From the NCBI GenBank assembly GCA_033032175.1, contig CM065304.1:8184001-8248000 (forward strand): a stretch of DNA of 64,000 nt. Reading direction: 5' to 3'. The translations under genes were made by a program, and so were the position numbers. The notes under the pieces were generated by a model. The model saw nothing but the letters and a program-made list of their open reading frames with translations, did no database searches and was not told the DNA's origin. The first letter of the stretch is position 1; the number at the start of each line of letters is the position of its first letter. This DNA is from Saturnia japonica (taxonomy: Eukaryota > Arthropoda > Insecta > Lepidoptera > Saturniidae). Shown one piece after another: positions 11,101 through 23,100 of this stretch.

Positions 11101-14100
11101 AGGATAGTAGGATGCGTCTTATGTGGCTCGATAGATGTCGCTATGTAGATGTCGCCACAGGTTCTATAAGCTTAACATCAAGAGAGGACTGTCAAACTTT
11201 TTTGATCAAAAGTCCCAAAGTTTCTACAGCAATGGGATCATGTCTCTACCTACAAAATGGCAGAAAGTCATGGAACAAAACAGCACATATATACTATAAA
11301 TAAATGTAGATATACTTTGAAAAAAAAAAATGTCTCTCTGTTTTTTTTCATATAAAAATGCAAAGAAACTTTTTCCCTACCTATTATATAGATATCATAT
11401 AAACAAAATATTTATCCATCAGCATTCAGTGATTAGGTATTAGGTTTATATGGGTTATTCCATAACTCCACATCTATATGTGTCATGTTGGTGTTAGTCA
11501 TGCCATCTCAGTTCCTCCAGCAAGTCCACCAGTCAGTCCGCCCATCATTCAGTGATAATCACTATCCTCCCAAAAAGACCATCAATGTGTTTATTTCAAT
11601 GTGAATAAATCGTTATTCCTTTTGCTTATTGTTATAGTTAAATTACAATTGTTTTAAAATTATTATTTTTTATACAGTACTCCACTGCCCAGATTCTGAG
11701 GAAGCAAATACAAGCCTTTCAGAATTTCATGATTATGAACCAGGATTGGAGTTTGATGATACTGAATTCACACAAAATGATGGATTAGGTAAGTGCTTGA
11801 ATTATTAATTGATTGAAAGTTTAGATTATTGAGGAAAAATTTGTCAATTCAATTTTTTTACCATAGGTCAGCAAAATGAATAAACATGCTTGATTCCTTT
11901 TAGTATCAAATTAAATTTAGTAATATATATTTTTTGTCTTTAAAATATAAATGTTTATATAATAAAAATTGAATTAGCTTTGGTTATTTTAGGTATCTGT
12001 CGATTACTCCTTTATGCATCCAGGGTAGCAATGTCAAGATACCCAATGCCACTAATTAACAATAATAACATTAACCTGTATATAGTATTGTAGTCCAAAT
12101 TTGAAACATTAAATTTATCTATCACAGATTTATGAAAAAGGCAGATGGAGCCTTCAGAACAACAAATGCGGGATATGCATTTAGCTACGATATATAGGAT
12201 ACGTATCTAGGATATGTATCCTTGACAACCAAACAAGGCAGTTAAAATAAGTTTTACTGTTTTTTATCACTCTAACCGTTCATTAATCCATCATCCGTCA
12301 TCAAACAACTGCTTTTTCATTTGAAATAAAGGTTCCAAGAACATTTACACACCAATATTCAACTAAACGTATATACTTGGATTTTAGATTTTTGCCTGAG
12401 ACACTGAATTGCTTAGTGTTAACACGAGCGCTTAACTGCCCCCGCGCGGCCGCGTGTTATGCTGTGTGGTTGGAGAGGGGTTGGCGACGCGTGGGACGAC
12501 TATCTGCGCCGGCGCCGCGCCGCGCCGCGCTTGACTCGGATGGCTATGGACCGCCGCGCCACACCGTATATTTTCTATCTCAATAATATAAAGTGTAACA
12601 TTATAGTCATTATATATCTATTTGAAATAAGGGGTTTCTTTCAAACTCTCAAGTGTCAGCGTAGAAATAAACTGGCGACCGGAACAGGACAAGAAATCAA
12701 TAAGTTTAATATTAAATCAATAGAACGATATACAATAGATTGGGCGGCGGCATCCATTGCCAGGCTTCTACACTATAATTTATAACTATTTTGATGAAGA
12801 ACAACTATCAACACAATATTAATAAGGTTGTCAGCAGCGAAGTAAGAAGTTTCAATATAAATACAACGAGCCAAGCAGCGTAATAACAGCGACAAGCGTG
12901 TAGCGACATCTATCGAGCCACATACGACGCATCCTACATCGCGCTATAGAAATTAACTCTTCAATTGAGTATATATACAAGAACCCGACTACAACCATAG
13001 GGCAGCTGCCCGCCAGACACGGAGGGGAGTGATGTAGCGACATCTACGTAGCGACACAGCGACATCTATCGAGCCACATACGACGCATCCTACATCGCGC
13101 TATAGAAATTAACTCTTCAATTGAGTATGTATACAAGAACCCGACTACCACCGTTGGGCAGCTGCCCGCCAGACATAACACCCGTCTGGTCGGAGGATCC
13201 TCCCTTTGCAATAGTTCTTCTAAACTGGTGACTCCGAGCATGAACGTCAGCGCAACCTTCTTCGCAAAGCTACGTCAGCGTGACGTCATCATCACTTCCT
13301 CAAGCTTTCGAGCAGCGAGTCATACAGCCAGCCAGCATCCACGGCTACAACGGGTATCCTGACCACCAGCATGCAGCGGACGCGCATTCCTGGTCATCAC
13401 CAACAGCCTTCTCAGCGACCTTGGCACAGCACACTGCACTTCGGCCGGTCAGCAAGCAGAGACGCACTTCTCTCCTGGTCGACGCAGCAGTCAGTCACTA
13501 CGCAGCACTGCAGCACTCCGACTCACTGGAGCACCACCGCAGGCTGTTCCGACTCACCGTGAACTATGCGGCATCTGGTTCCGACTCACTGGAACATTCC
13601 ACTGGCCCGGCAAGCATCACAAGATGTATGGACGACTCAATCTGCTATCGACCTCCGGTCTCGGAGGGGAGTGATGTGGCGACATCTACATAGCGACATC
13701 TATCGAGCCACATAAGACGCATCCTACTATCCTACATTGCGCTATAGAAATTAACTCAATCGTTGAGTATATATATAAGACCCAGACTACAACCGTTGGG
13801 CAGCTGCCCGCTAGACATAACACCCGTCTGGTCGGAGGATCCTCCCTCTGCAATAGTTATACTAAAAGCGCATCCAAAGTCCAAGTAAATGCAAAGTACC
13901 TACATCGTCTCGTCATTAACTATAGTCGACGCATTTTAAACTGAGTCGGGCAATAAATGTCACTGATAGTAGGAATGTGCACGCAATGTAACCCGTTATC
14001 GATACTTAGCTACCTGCGCACGCGGGGTCGATGCGTCATGGGGACTTTCATTAGTACTCTGACTCCTGATTGGTCGTTACGAGTAAGGGTTGTTGTTTTT

Positions 14101-17100
14101 CTATAAATATAAGATTTTTTGTTATGACACTCATTACATTACTTACGCAATACGCACAATGGAGAAATATTTTCTAACTTGGTTTTGAAGAAATTAAATG
14201 GTGACATCATCGCTCAAGCTCGGGCTGTAATTCACAACGTGTTCCTGTTTTTAAAAGAATTGAAAACTGACCCCGAGAAAAACGTTTGCCTAATTTCAAT
14301 AATCCACGAGAGCTTGCAGCACTGATTTGTGGAGTTAGTAGAGCGACCGTGGATCGAATAAAAACCGAAGTTTCACAGACAGGCAACCTGAATATACCAA
14401 GTGCAAATGTTAAAATGACAGCGACTGTCACTGATCTAGATAGCTTTGATGTCAGCGTACTAAAACGTAGCACTGATTCATTTTATGACAACGGGGAATA
14501 TCCATCGATGGCTAGGATTCTAGAAAAATACCAAGAACAGATGCCTAATTTTAAGTGCGGATATTCTTCAATGAGAAAAATTTTGATTGGGATGAGCCTG
14601 TTCCTTAAGACTTACAAGAATCGTGGGAAACCTTTGCAACCAATTGTCATCATCTTTCCAGTTTACAGATCCCACGTAGGGTACTGTGCGATAATCCGGC
14701 TACTATATAAAATTCATATTTTCAGTGACACCTCCTAGTGTACCTACGGGGCATGCGTCTATTTAAAATCATTTAACAATTATAATGAAGTCACAGTTAA
14801 TATCTTATGCTCAAAATCTAGTCTCACCTTTGAAGCCAACAACAATCCCACGGCTGGAACTGTGCGCTGCTCTTCTCGCTGCTAGACTGGGAAAGAGTGT
14901 ACAGGAATCTATTAAATACACACCATCTCGTGTTGTCTATTGGTGCGATTCCAGTGTAGTACTTGCATGGTTGCACAGCAGCCCGAGAAATCTAAAAACA
15001 TTTGTAGCCAACCGCGTTGCAGAAATCATTGAGATTACACAATCTTCATCGTGGCGATACGTACCCTCAGCTGATAATCCGGCCGACTTAATTTCCAGGG
15101 GAGATCAACCCTGTCAAATTCAAACTCTTCGCTATGGTGGTGGTGTCCTAAATTGTTGAAAAAACGAAAACGATTGGCCAGTGCTTAAACAAAATATAAT
15201 ACAAAACAACTTACCTAAAATAAAATCCATGCCAGTAGTTATCCCGGATCCTATAATTAATTTCGAAAATTATTCAAATATGTCTAAACTACAACGAGTA
15301 TTCGCCTACGTCAAAAGATTTATTTTCAATATAAAAAATCCATCAATGAAACGCACTAGTTTTTTATCATTACAAGAACTAAACTACTCATTTTATAGTC
15401 TCTGTTCCATAACTCAACAACAATCATTCCCACTTGAATATAAAATGTTATCTCAAAATAAACAACTTAACCGCTAATCTTAATTATTATCATTATCTCC
15501 ATTTTTTGACAATAATATCTTAATGAGAGTTGGCGGTAGAATCGATGCGTCAAACTATCCGTACGAGAAAAATCATCCTATATGACTTGATTCCTCTCAG
15601 CACTTAACTAAACTTTGTTTTAAACGCGAACATATTCGCCTAATGCACGCCGGACCTCATTTAAATATGCATTTTCGAAAAGGGCACATCTCGCATATAT
15701 TGACAAATTATCTGCAAAATATCTGCATCTAATAAGTTCGAAAAGGGTACAATTCTGGTATTAATTCTACTGTCCACGGCATGGCCAGTAAATAAATAAT
15801 TTCAAAAGGGTCACAACTCTAGGATATGTGCCCTTTTCCAAATTATTACATTAAACCTATGACCGTTTACCACCGAAATGTTTTTTGATCATGTGATTTA
15901 ATACAATAAAATATTGTATCATCCATCAGTCATTGGGCTGTCAGTTGCTAGTAAACACGTGCCATTGCGCTTCTATAATGAGTGTTTCTAATTCCGATGA
16001 TGAAATTCCGAAAAAAAGAAAAGAAAGGAGGAGTAAGAAATACCGAAAATATAAACATGTTGTCATAAAAACCATAAAGGGAGACAAGCGCCAGGACGAC
16101 GAAAAAGAATTGCCAGTAAGTCTTACATTGATACATGGTAAAACGGTTTCTTGCAAATATTTTGTGGAAATTTGTACAAGGACAAGCTTTGAAAAGCGCC
16201 GACAAAGTATCGACTTTCTTAGACGATTACATAAATAAGTATGTTCGAACATTCATTAACTGATCTTCATCTGTTTAGTGATTGCTACCCCAGACAGAAT
16301 AAGAACAATGTGGTTAGGTATTCGATTTTGAATGGCATTGTCTGTGCATAAAAATATTACGATCCATATACATTTTCCAGTATCACTATTTTAATGATTG
16401 TGACAGAACTTTTTCAGTCGTCAGATCGTAAACGGAAAAATTAGACGAAGATCGTGTGCTCAGCCATCAGAAATATATTGATACTTATATAACAGTCCAG
16501 CAACACCGATAAATTCAAAATTGAAAAAGGAAATACAGAAAATATTAAAGATTTCAAGAAATGGGCTCAACAAAATTTTAATGCTAAACCTTTATCAATT
16601 AGAAGTTACGAAAAAGATGTAACTAAAACATAAAAAGTTAATTTTCAAGTATCGGCTTATTATGAGTTTGTTTTTGATCCGACAAAACCTGGTAAAGTAA
16701 TCGCAAAACATTACATAGCTAATGAAATATCTCAAGAAACATTCGTTTTTTCTAAAGTAAAAGGTACTTGTAGTAACTACCCAAATCAAGCTAATCTTAA
16801 CTTAAACTGACAAAGTATCTATTAACCCTCTGAAAATTGCAGAAATTGCAAAGGTGAAACAATACATACTGGCGGAATTTACAGACTTTAGCTATAGCTT
16901 TAGACATTAGCTAAATATATACATAAAATAACATTTAACATCAAAGAATTCTGTAATTTTACATTGCTAATTGATCCCAAATTGTAAGTAAAAAACAAAT
17001 TTTAGAATTTTTACACTACCTTTTAAAATAATTAGATTTTTTCATTTTCTGAACATTTTACATTTTTAGACATGTGCCCTTATTGAAATTGCATATTCAA

Positions 17101-20100
17101 TTATTATTAGCAGCAGTCAGAGAAACTATATGGCCGATAAGCGGCTGACACCTAGCTCGGCGCACTGTGCATCTATCTATGTTCAGTACGTCGACGTTTT
17201 CAAGGAAAAAGCGATGAGTCCTAAAATGGGTAATCTCCCTTCACAACGTTTAACCCCAGATTATCCTTTCTTGTCAGTAGGAACAGATCTTGCCGTCCCA
17301 TTTTTGATTCTGAACCGCAAAGGTTGCGGCAGTAAACTTATAAAGTGTTATCTGTGTTTATTTATTTGTTTACGTTTCAAGTGTGTTCATCTCGAAGCAG
17401 TTAGTAGTTTGTCTAAAAACGACTTTATAATGACATTACGAAGGTTCATTTCGCGTCGCGGCAAGCCAGCGGTAGTATTTTCCAACAACGGGCGAAATTT
17501 TGTCGCGGCGGCAAAATAGCAAGTTTCGATTCTAAAATTAGATAGGAATCATTTTTGTGATTTTGCTGCTCAGGAAGGCATCAATTTGAAATTCATTCCC
17601 GCGTACGCTCCTCACTTTGGTGGTATTTGGGAAGTCAGAATCAAGTCCGCAAAATACCATATTACAAGAATAATTATAGCCAATAGTCACCTCACATTTG
17701 AGGAAATTCAAAATCTGTGTACACAAGTGGAGGAGATTTTAAACAGTCGTCCCTTGTGTCCCATGTCATCTAGTCCCAATGATTTTCTTTCCCTCTCTCC
17801 CGGCCACTTCCGTAGACCTCTTACCTCCTTTCTATCACCTGCGCTTGACAACGTTACAACGAATTATCAACAACGCCATCAAAGGCTGGAACAATTACGA
17901 CAACATTTTGGTTGAGATGGCAAAAAGAATATATAGCCTAATTACAGACACGGCAAAAATGGAAGTTCAATACAGAAAATCTGAAGGTTGGTGACATGGT
18001 GGTTCTAAAAGAAGATTCAATACCTTCATTTTGCTGGCGTCACGGAAGAGTTAAGATGTTGTTTCCGGGACCAGATGGAATGTCAGGGGTTGCTGAAGTT
18101 AAAACTGTAAAGGGCTGCATGTGGCGAGCACTCAACCGTCTCTGCCACCTACCCATTTTTCAATAACTTGCAAACTTGTGTTGCAAGACAAGAAAGTCTT
18201 TCAACGGGGCGGAATATGTTAACGCGCGCACTTCGATGCGCCGCGCGGCCGCGGGGTTTGCTGTATGGTTGGAGAGGGGTTGACGACATGGACTCGATGG
18301 CAAAGTACCGCCGCGCCACACCGTATATTTTCTATCTAAATAATGTAAAGTGTAACATCTATTTGAAATAAGGGTTTTCTTTCCAACTCAAGTGTCAGCG
18401 TAGACACTTAGGGTTTTGTATAATTTTGACTTTGCTGCTTTCAGTGTTTGCTGATCGTTAGCAAACAAACAAACTATTACGTTAAAAATATTACCCTCTT
18501 TTTGGTTTTGTGGTAGTCAGGTTTTAAATAAAATGGTCTTTCAACGGTACATAATATATACATATTACATTTTGCTATAACTTCCACGAAAATATTTCAT
18601 TGTAACCTAACAAAATTTTTGTAATTCTGTTTTCAATAAAAAATATCACGGAAATTACTATCAAAATATGATATGTTACCAATGAATCGACATTACTTCT
18701 TCCGTTTATTGCTTTGCGAAAAAAATTACAATGTAATAGAACACAAGACGGCATTATCCATAAAATATGTAATACTAAAGAACAAGAGAGCTGACATTGC
18801 ACTTCATATCCTTTCAAAATTGACACAATTGAATACTAATATGGGACATTTTCGTGTTCTGATCGGCTCCATCAGCCTTTTTCTTTAATCTATGGTAAAT
18901 ACATATACACATTTTAATGGATGTTCAGCCATAACTTCATTGTTTATGAACAGATTTAAAGGATTACTTTTTTTGTTGGATAATATGATGTGGTGACCAT
19001 TATATAGCGATAGTCGAGATCGTAATAGTTGAGGGCTTTTATTATTTTTAAATATTTTAATAGATTTCAACGTTATTTTTTTAAATGCTTAAATTAATTA
19101 AAAATATCCATTCGATCTAAATTTTCTACGATAAATGTCTTTGTTTGGGTGTTTGCGCTATCAAAATTTCTATTAAATTACGCTACACAAACATATTTAC
19201 TTTATAGCATTATTATTCACTGAATAATAGGGGTTTATAATAATAAAGTTCTTAAATAAAATTAGCATTTAAAATGATTTTAGTTGGGTATTCTCAAAGC
19301 TTACACCGATCAAATACCGTAAGATGAGATTGAGGTGAGAGGAGGTTTTTAATTATTTGCTGTTGTTCATACACGATATACACCACGCGGACGAAGTCGC
19401 GAGCACAGCTAGTATACTTAATATAACGCCAATTTACGTCGTGTAAATAGCATGATAGACATATAGAAGTTAATATAACTGTACATTGTCGATCGAAATT
19501 AAACAATATGTATGAAGTTATATAATATGTTGTTTATTATGAGGTAACGCGGTCGATAACACATTTGGAGAATACGTTTTAACTGAAATCTATTACTGTC
19601 CCATTCTGCCCGAAAGATCAAACAGAGGGGGAAAGAAATCATAATTTTGAATTCTAACTTTCCTTCTCCAAAAAAGTACCGATTTTTTTCCAAAAATTAT
19701 GTAAGAATGTCTTTATTTTGTTTTTTTTTTATACTCGCTAAATTTGTTCACCGTATGTCTGATAACGGATAACGAAAATTTAGTAATATTCGAACGTTTT
19801 ATAGAATAAGTATCGTAATTAATTTATGGAGAATATTAAAACGTAGGAACATGGCAGTGAATAGATATAGATTGTATGGCATAAAAATATTTGCTCTGGT
19901 ACCATTATCCTGGTATAAAACAGAGGAATAAGTTTCTATGGATTAAACGCCGTCCGCATTTTTCTTATCGTAGTATTATAAATAACTAGCGTGCCCCAAG
20001 GTTTCACCCGTGTTTTTATCCGACAAAAACTGCACCGCCAACGGCACCCACGTTGTCTATCATAATTGTTCTGACTTCCCGCAAGTACAAATTATTTTCA

Positions 20101-23100
20101 TTTTTCATTATCTCATAAACTATGTGTTCAAATTGTTATTTGTAACAGGCACAAAAGGCAAAATTTTACTTCATAAAATTTTCTTTATGATGAAGTAACT
20201 TTTGCTCGTAAGTATTAATATGCCATGTCTAAAAATAATGTTCAAAAATAAATTTTTAATCTTCAACAAAAAAAAGCAAGATACCATATTGTGGCTTATA
20301 TAAAAGAGATAGGTATATGCTATCGCTCACTTTTTTTAGATATACTAAGGACCAATATTATTGTAGAACATTGTATGTCCGTATCATTAACGATTACGCC
20401 AGCGCACGTGGATAAAGCAGTTCCGGTTAATTATAGTATTTTAAAGCTAGTTCGAAGTTATTTTATTTCGTAGTATTTTATAACATAAGCTTCTAACCAA
20501 ATTTAAGGGATGTATTAATTTTAAAAGATTATTGTAAACTTACTGTATAATTATTAAGTAAAAATGGTTTCTATTCACTTCACACTTCACTAATACATTT
20601 TTAATTCCACCAAAAAGTTCACTATAAACTGTAACTCGACTCACTCGGCAACTCGATGCTTGTATGTTGTAAAGTAAACAAACGTCGACACTTTAACTTG
20701 TGGCAAAGGTACCTCGCTATACAGCCAAGACAAATGATATTTTACTATTATATTCATTTAAAATATGTAGTAATATTCGAAAAACGTTGTTATTATGTCA
20801 TTGAAACAATAAAATAAATAATATATTATAAGAATATACGTATTTTCGTGAAAAAGGTATCGCTGAATTAATTTCATCTTAGTTATTCATAGTCAATACT
20901 TCTCTATTTAGACGTTCGTAGATAGGAATTTCACTTCACTTCGCAAGTGCGTCCAATGTGTTTACAGAATGCCGATCCAAGGCAAAGAGAATTTACTGTC
21001 GAAGTGAAATATGTCACATGAGTGAGGCTCGATATCGAGTTGGTATTTTACAGAATAGCAGTGCTGTTCTTCATAACCGCATGAAAATGCGAACCCATTA
21101 GTGTGGGATGACATTCGTGAATGAATAATTGATAACATTTGAGTTTTTTCGAGTCGTGTCGGTTTTTTGACACGTATTAAAGTGCCCGAACCTGGAAATT
21201 CGTACATTCGTGTTAACACACGAATGAACAAGTATTGAAAGGAGGCGCAACTGATGGATGGGCTTGCAAATGAGTATGCGTATCCATTCAATAAAAAGTT
21301 GTCCACTATTGGACAATCCCAAAAGTCGCCACAATGACCGATTCTGCGCTGGTCGCATTCAGCGGGTTTCCGCATCCCTCACTAGGTCGTCGGTCCTCTT
21401 GTGGTGCCTCTGCCACTGCTGTGTCTTCTATTACGTGGCTGCCAATCAAGAACTCTACGGCAGTACGGCCCTTTCGACCATCCGTTGTACGAGCAATATG
21501 TCATGCCCACTGCCACATAAGTCTAGCAATTCTGAGAGCTTTTCGTTTCTGATTTGATGACTCAGAGAAACTCCGAGCATTGACCTCTCCATTACCTTTT
21601 CTGTAAATTTGAGTTTTTTATGAGGCCCATCGTTAGTGACCATGTCTCAGTACCATATATCTGATATATAATCACTTGCAACACACATTGATCAATGACT
21701 TTCGTCTTGAGACACTGCGGTAACTTAGGCAAGAACATGTTACATAGCTTCCCGAATGCTGTCTAACAGAGTTGGATTTGACGATTGACCACTTTCTCGA
21801 AGTTGGACTTACCTAACGGGACATTTTGTCCCAGGTAAACAGTCATTAACAAAGCGTAGAGTCAGCGATCTTTACTGGAGTTGGCAAGTGACATTCGTCT
21901 TTTCCCCGTTTTTAGGGTTTGTCATGTATATATTGAGACCAGCTCGTTCGGAGGCTCTACTGAGGTCATCGAGCATTATACCAAACATGTTACAATGAAT
22001 TATCTACCTTCACTTTCACTTCACATTGTTTTGAGGCTGTACTCATGAGTTAAAAAAATGTACATACAAAATATTTTATATAAAATAAACAGGTGTTTCT
22101 TCAGAAAAGTATATTATTTGAATACTAGTATATTTTGAATGTCACATTAGTGGTCTTTTCAAATTTCATGATAATTCTAATACTAGAAAGGTCACTACAG
22201 GATTCAAAGACTAAGTTACATTTTGTGCAGTTGAATACGTATGAAATCAATAGAGAGGGACCTTTAGTTAAAGGTGACGACGCGATGCACAGTGGGCTGA
22301 AATCGGAGCCTCCCTTTCATAGGATTTTAGAAAAATTTAATATGTTATTTCATAGTTTTAAGTATACAGTGTTGTCAAAACAGTCATATCATTGTATAAT
22401 TTAGCAATTTCAAGCTTTATTTTTACCTTCTACACTATATAATGTGGATTTGTAAATTTCAAATGTATGAAAATGGATTTTCTTTACGTCATAACTTTTT
22501 TGTGTTTTGAGTTGTAAAACTTAAACTTATACATATCGTTACTGGGGTGGTAATGAACCCTTAGGACCTTTCACCTAGACCCCGGGTGTCTCCGTTCAAC
22601 AGATATTTGTTGATGAAAATTTCATACTTTGATGACATTGTATTGAGGTGAAATCATCAATCTGTAGGTTTATTTTCGACCTGAATGCTACAGGTATCGA
22701 TTAATAAAGTTACCCCTGATTTACGCTACCGCTTCGTTTTCAAAAATACGATTCAGAATTCGTTTTAAAATTTCAATATACCTATTTTTCTTTATTAAAA
22801 GTTGTAAATTACCTATAAATTTGCATTATAAACTTAAATTAACACCAATTATCATTACTTGCTACTATTCTTGATTGTTTTTGTTTTGTTAAAGTAAAAT
22901 TCTTACGAATATTATTTGCTTGGCTTCTTGTACTATTGTAAAGTCGGTTAATTTCAATGTATATAATTGTAATATAATATAGGAGTAAAATAACAAATTT
23001 ATACTGGTAAAAGATTACCATTGTAGGACTAAACCCATTTATTAAAACAAAATTTTTTTTTATGCAAACAAGGAGAAATGCACTATGTTAAAGGAAATTA

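Larger units (their letters stand above)
9903..11387 (+). mobile_element. Mariner element split by a solo LTR
   Basis: The left end GGGGGGAAAAGTGTTTTTGC (about 9909) and the inverse of the right end, AGGGAAAAAGTTTCTTTGC (about 11378), form imperfect terminal inverted repeats. Between them is a mariner transposase gene on the plus strand, itself interrupted at 10931-11158. Total length without the insertion (about 1.26 kb) is the usual mariner size. Confidence 0.75.
5166..11677 (+). other. RhoGAP68F: Intron 1 of the RhoGAP gene
   Basis: A GT-AG intron of 6.5 kb. It contains a MITE at 5862-6113, a Merlin element at 6683-7400, a second inverted-repeat element at 9015-9352 and a mariner copy at about 9903-11387. 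I recognise nothing in 5166-5861, 6114-6680, 7441-9014, 9353-9900 or 11388-11677 beyond AT-rich sequence. Confidence 0.8.
12899..13865 (+). mobile_element. Small non-autonomous LTR element (TRIM-like) with three LTR copies
   Basis: AAGCG on both flanks (12894-12898 and 13866-13870) is the target duplication. Inside are a first, 3'-shortened LTR (12899-13020), a GGAGGGGAG polypurine tract, a full LTR (13030-13224), a primer-like TGGTGACTCCGAGC at 13226, about 440 bp of internal sequence, a second GGAGGGGAG tract and a third LTR (13672-13865). There is no gag or pol, so it would depend on another element's proteins. The frame at 13280-13693 shows no known domain and is probably not a gene. Confidence 0.82.
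12417..18406 (+). mobile_element. BEL/Pao LTR retrotransposon with three nested insertions
   Basis: Two direct LTRs begin TGTTAAC (12417 and 18217) and share the GC-rich core CCGCGCCACACCGTATATTT and the tail AAGTGTCAGCGTAGA. CTTAG flanks both outer ends (12412-12416 and 18407-18411), the 5-bp duplication expected for BEL/Pao. A primer-binding-site-like TGGCGACCGGAACAGG follows the 5' LTR at 12673, and a purine-rich GGGGCGGAA precedes the 3' LTR. Pol survives only as RNase H (14785-15160) and integrase (17130-18165). Gag and reverse transcriptase are missing. Insertions occupy 12899-13865, about 13925-14640 and about 15665-17100. Confidence 0.88.

Noticed and set aside
13280..13693. 137-residue frame inside the TRIM-like element
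   Set aside because: No domain, composition follows the internal repeat DNA, and the related copy at 26230-26540 does not keep the frame open.
15941..16252. Two minus-strand frames opposite the basic frame of the unclassified transposon
   Set aside because: They are antisense shadows of the lysine-rich plus-strand frame and show no motif.
21204..21225. Near-palindrome CATTCGTGTTAACACACGAATG
   Set aside because: Single occurrence with no linked feature; probably chance.
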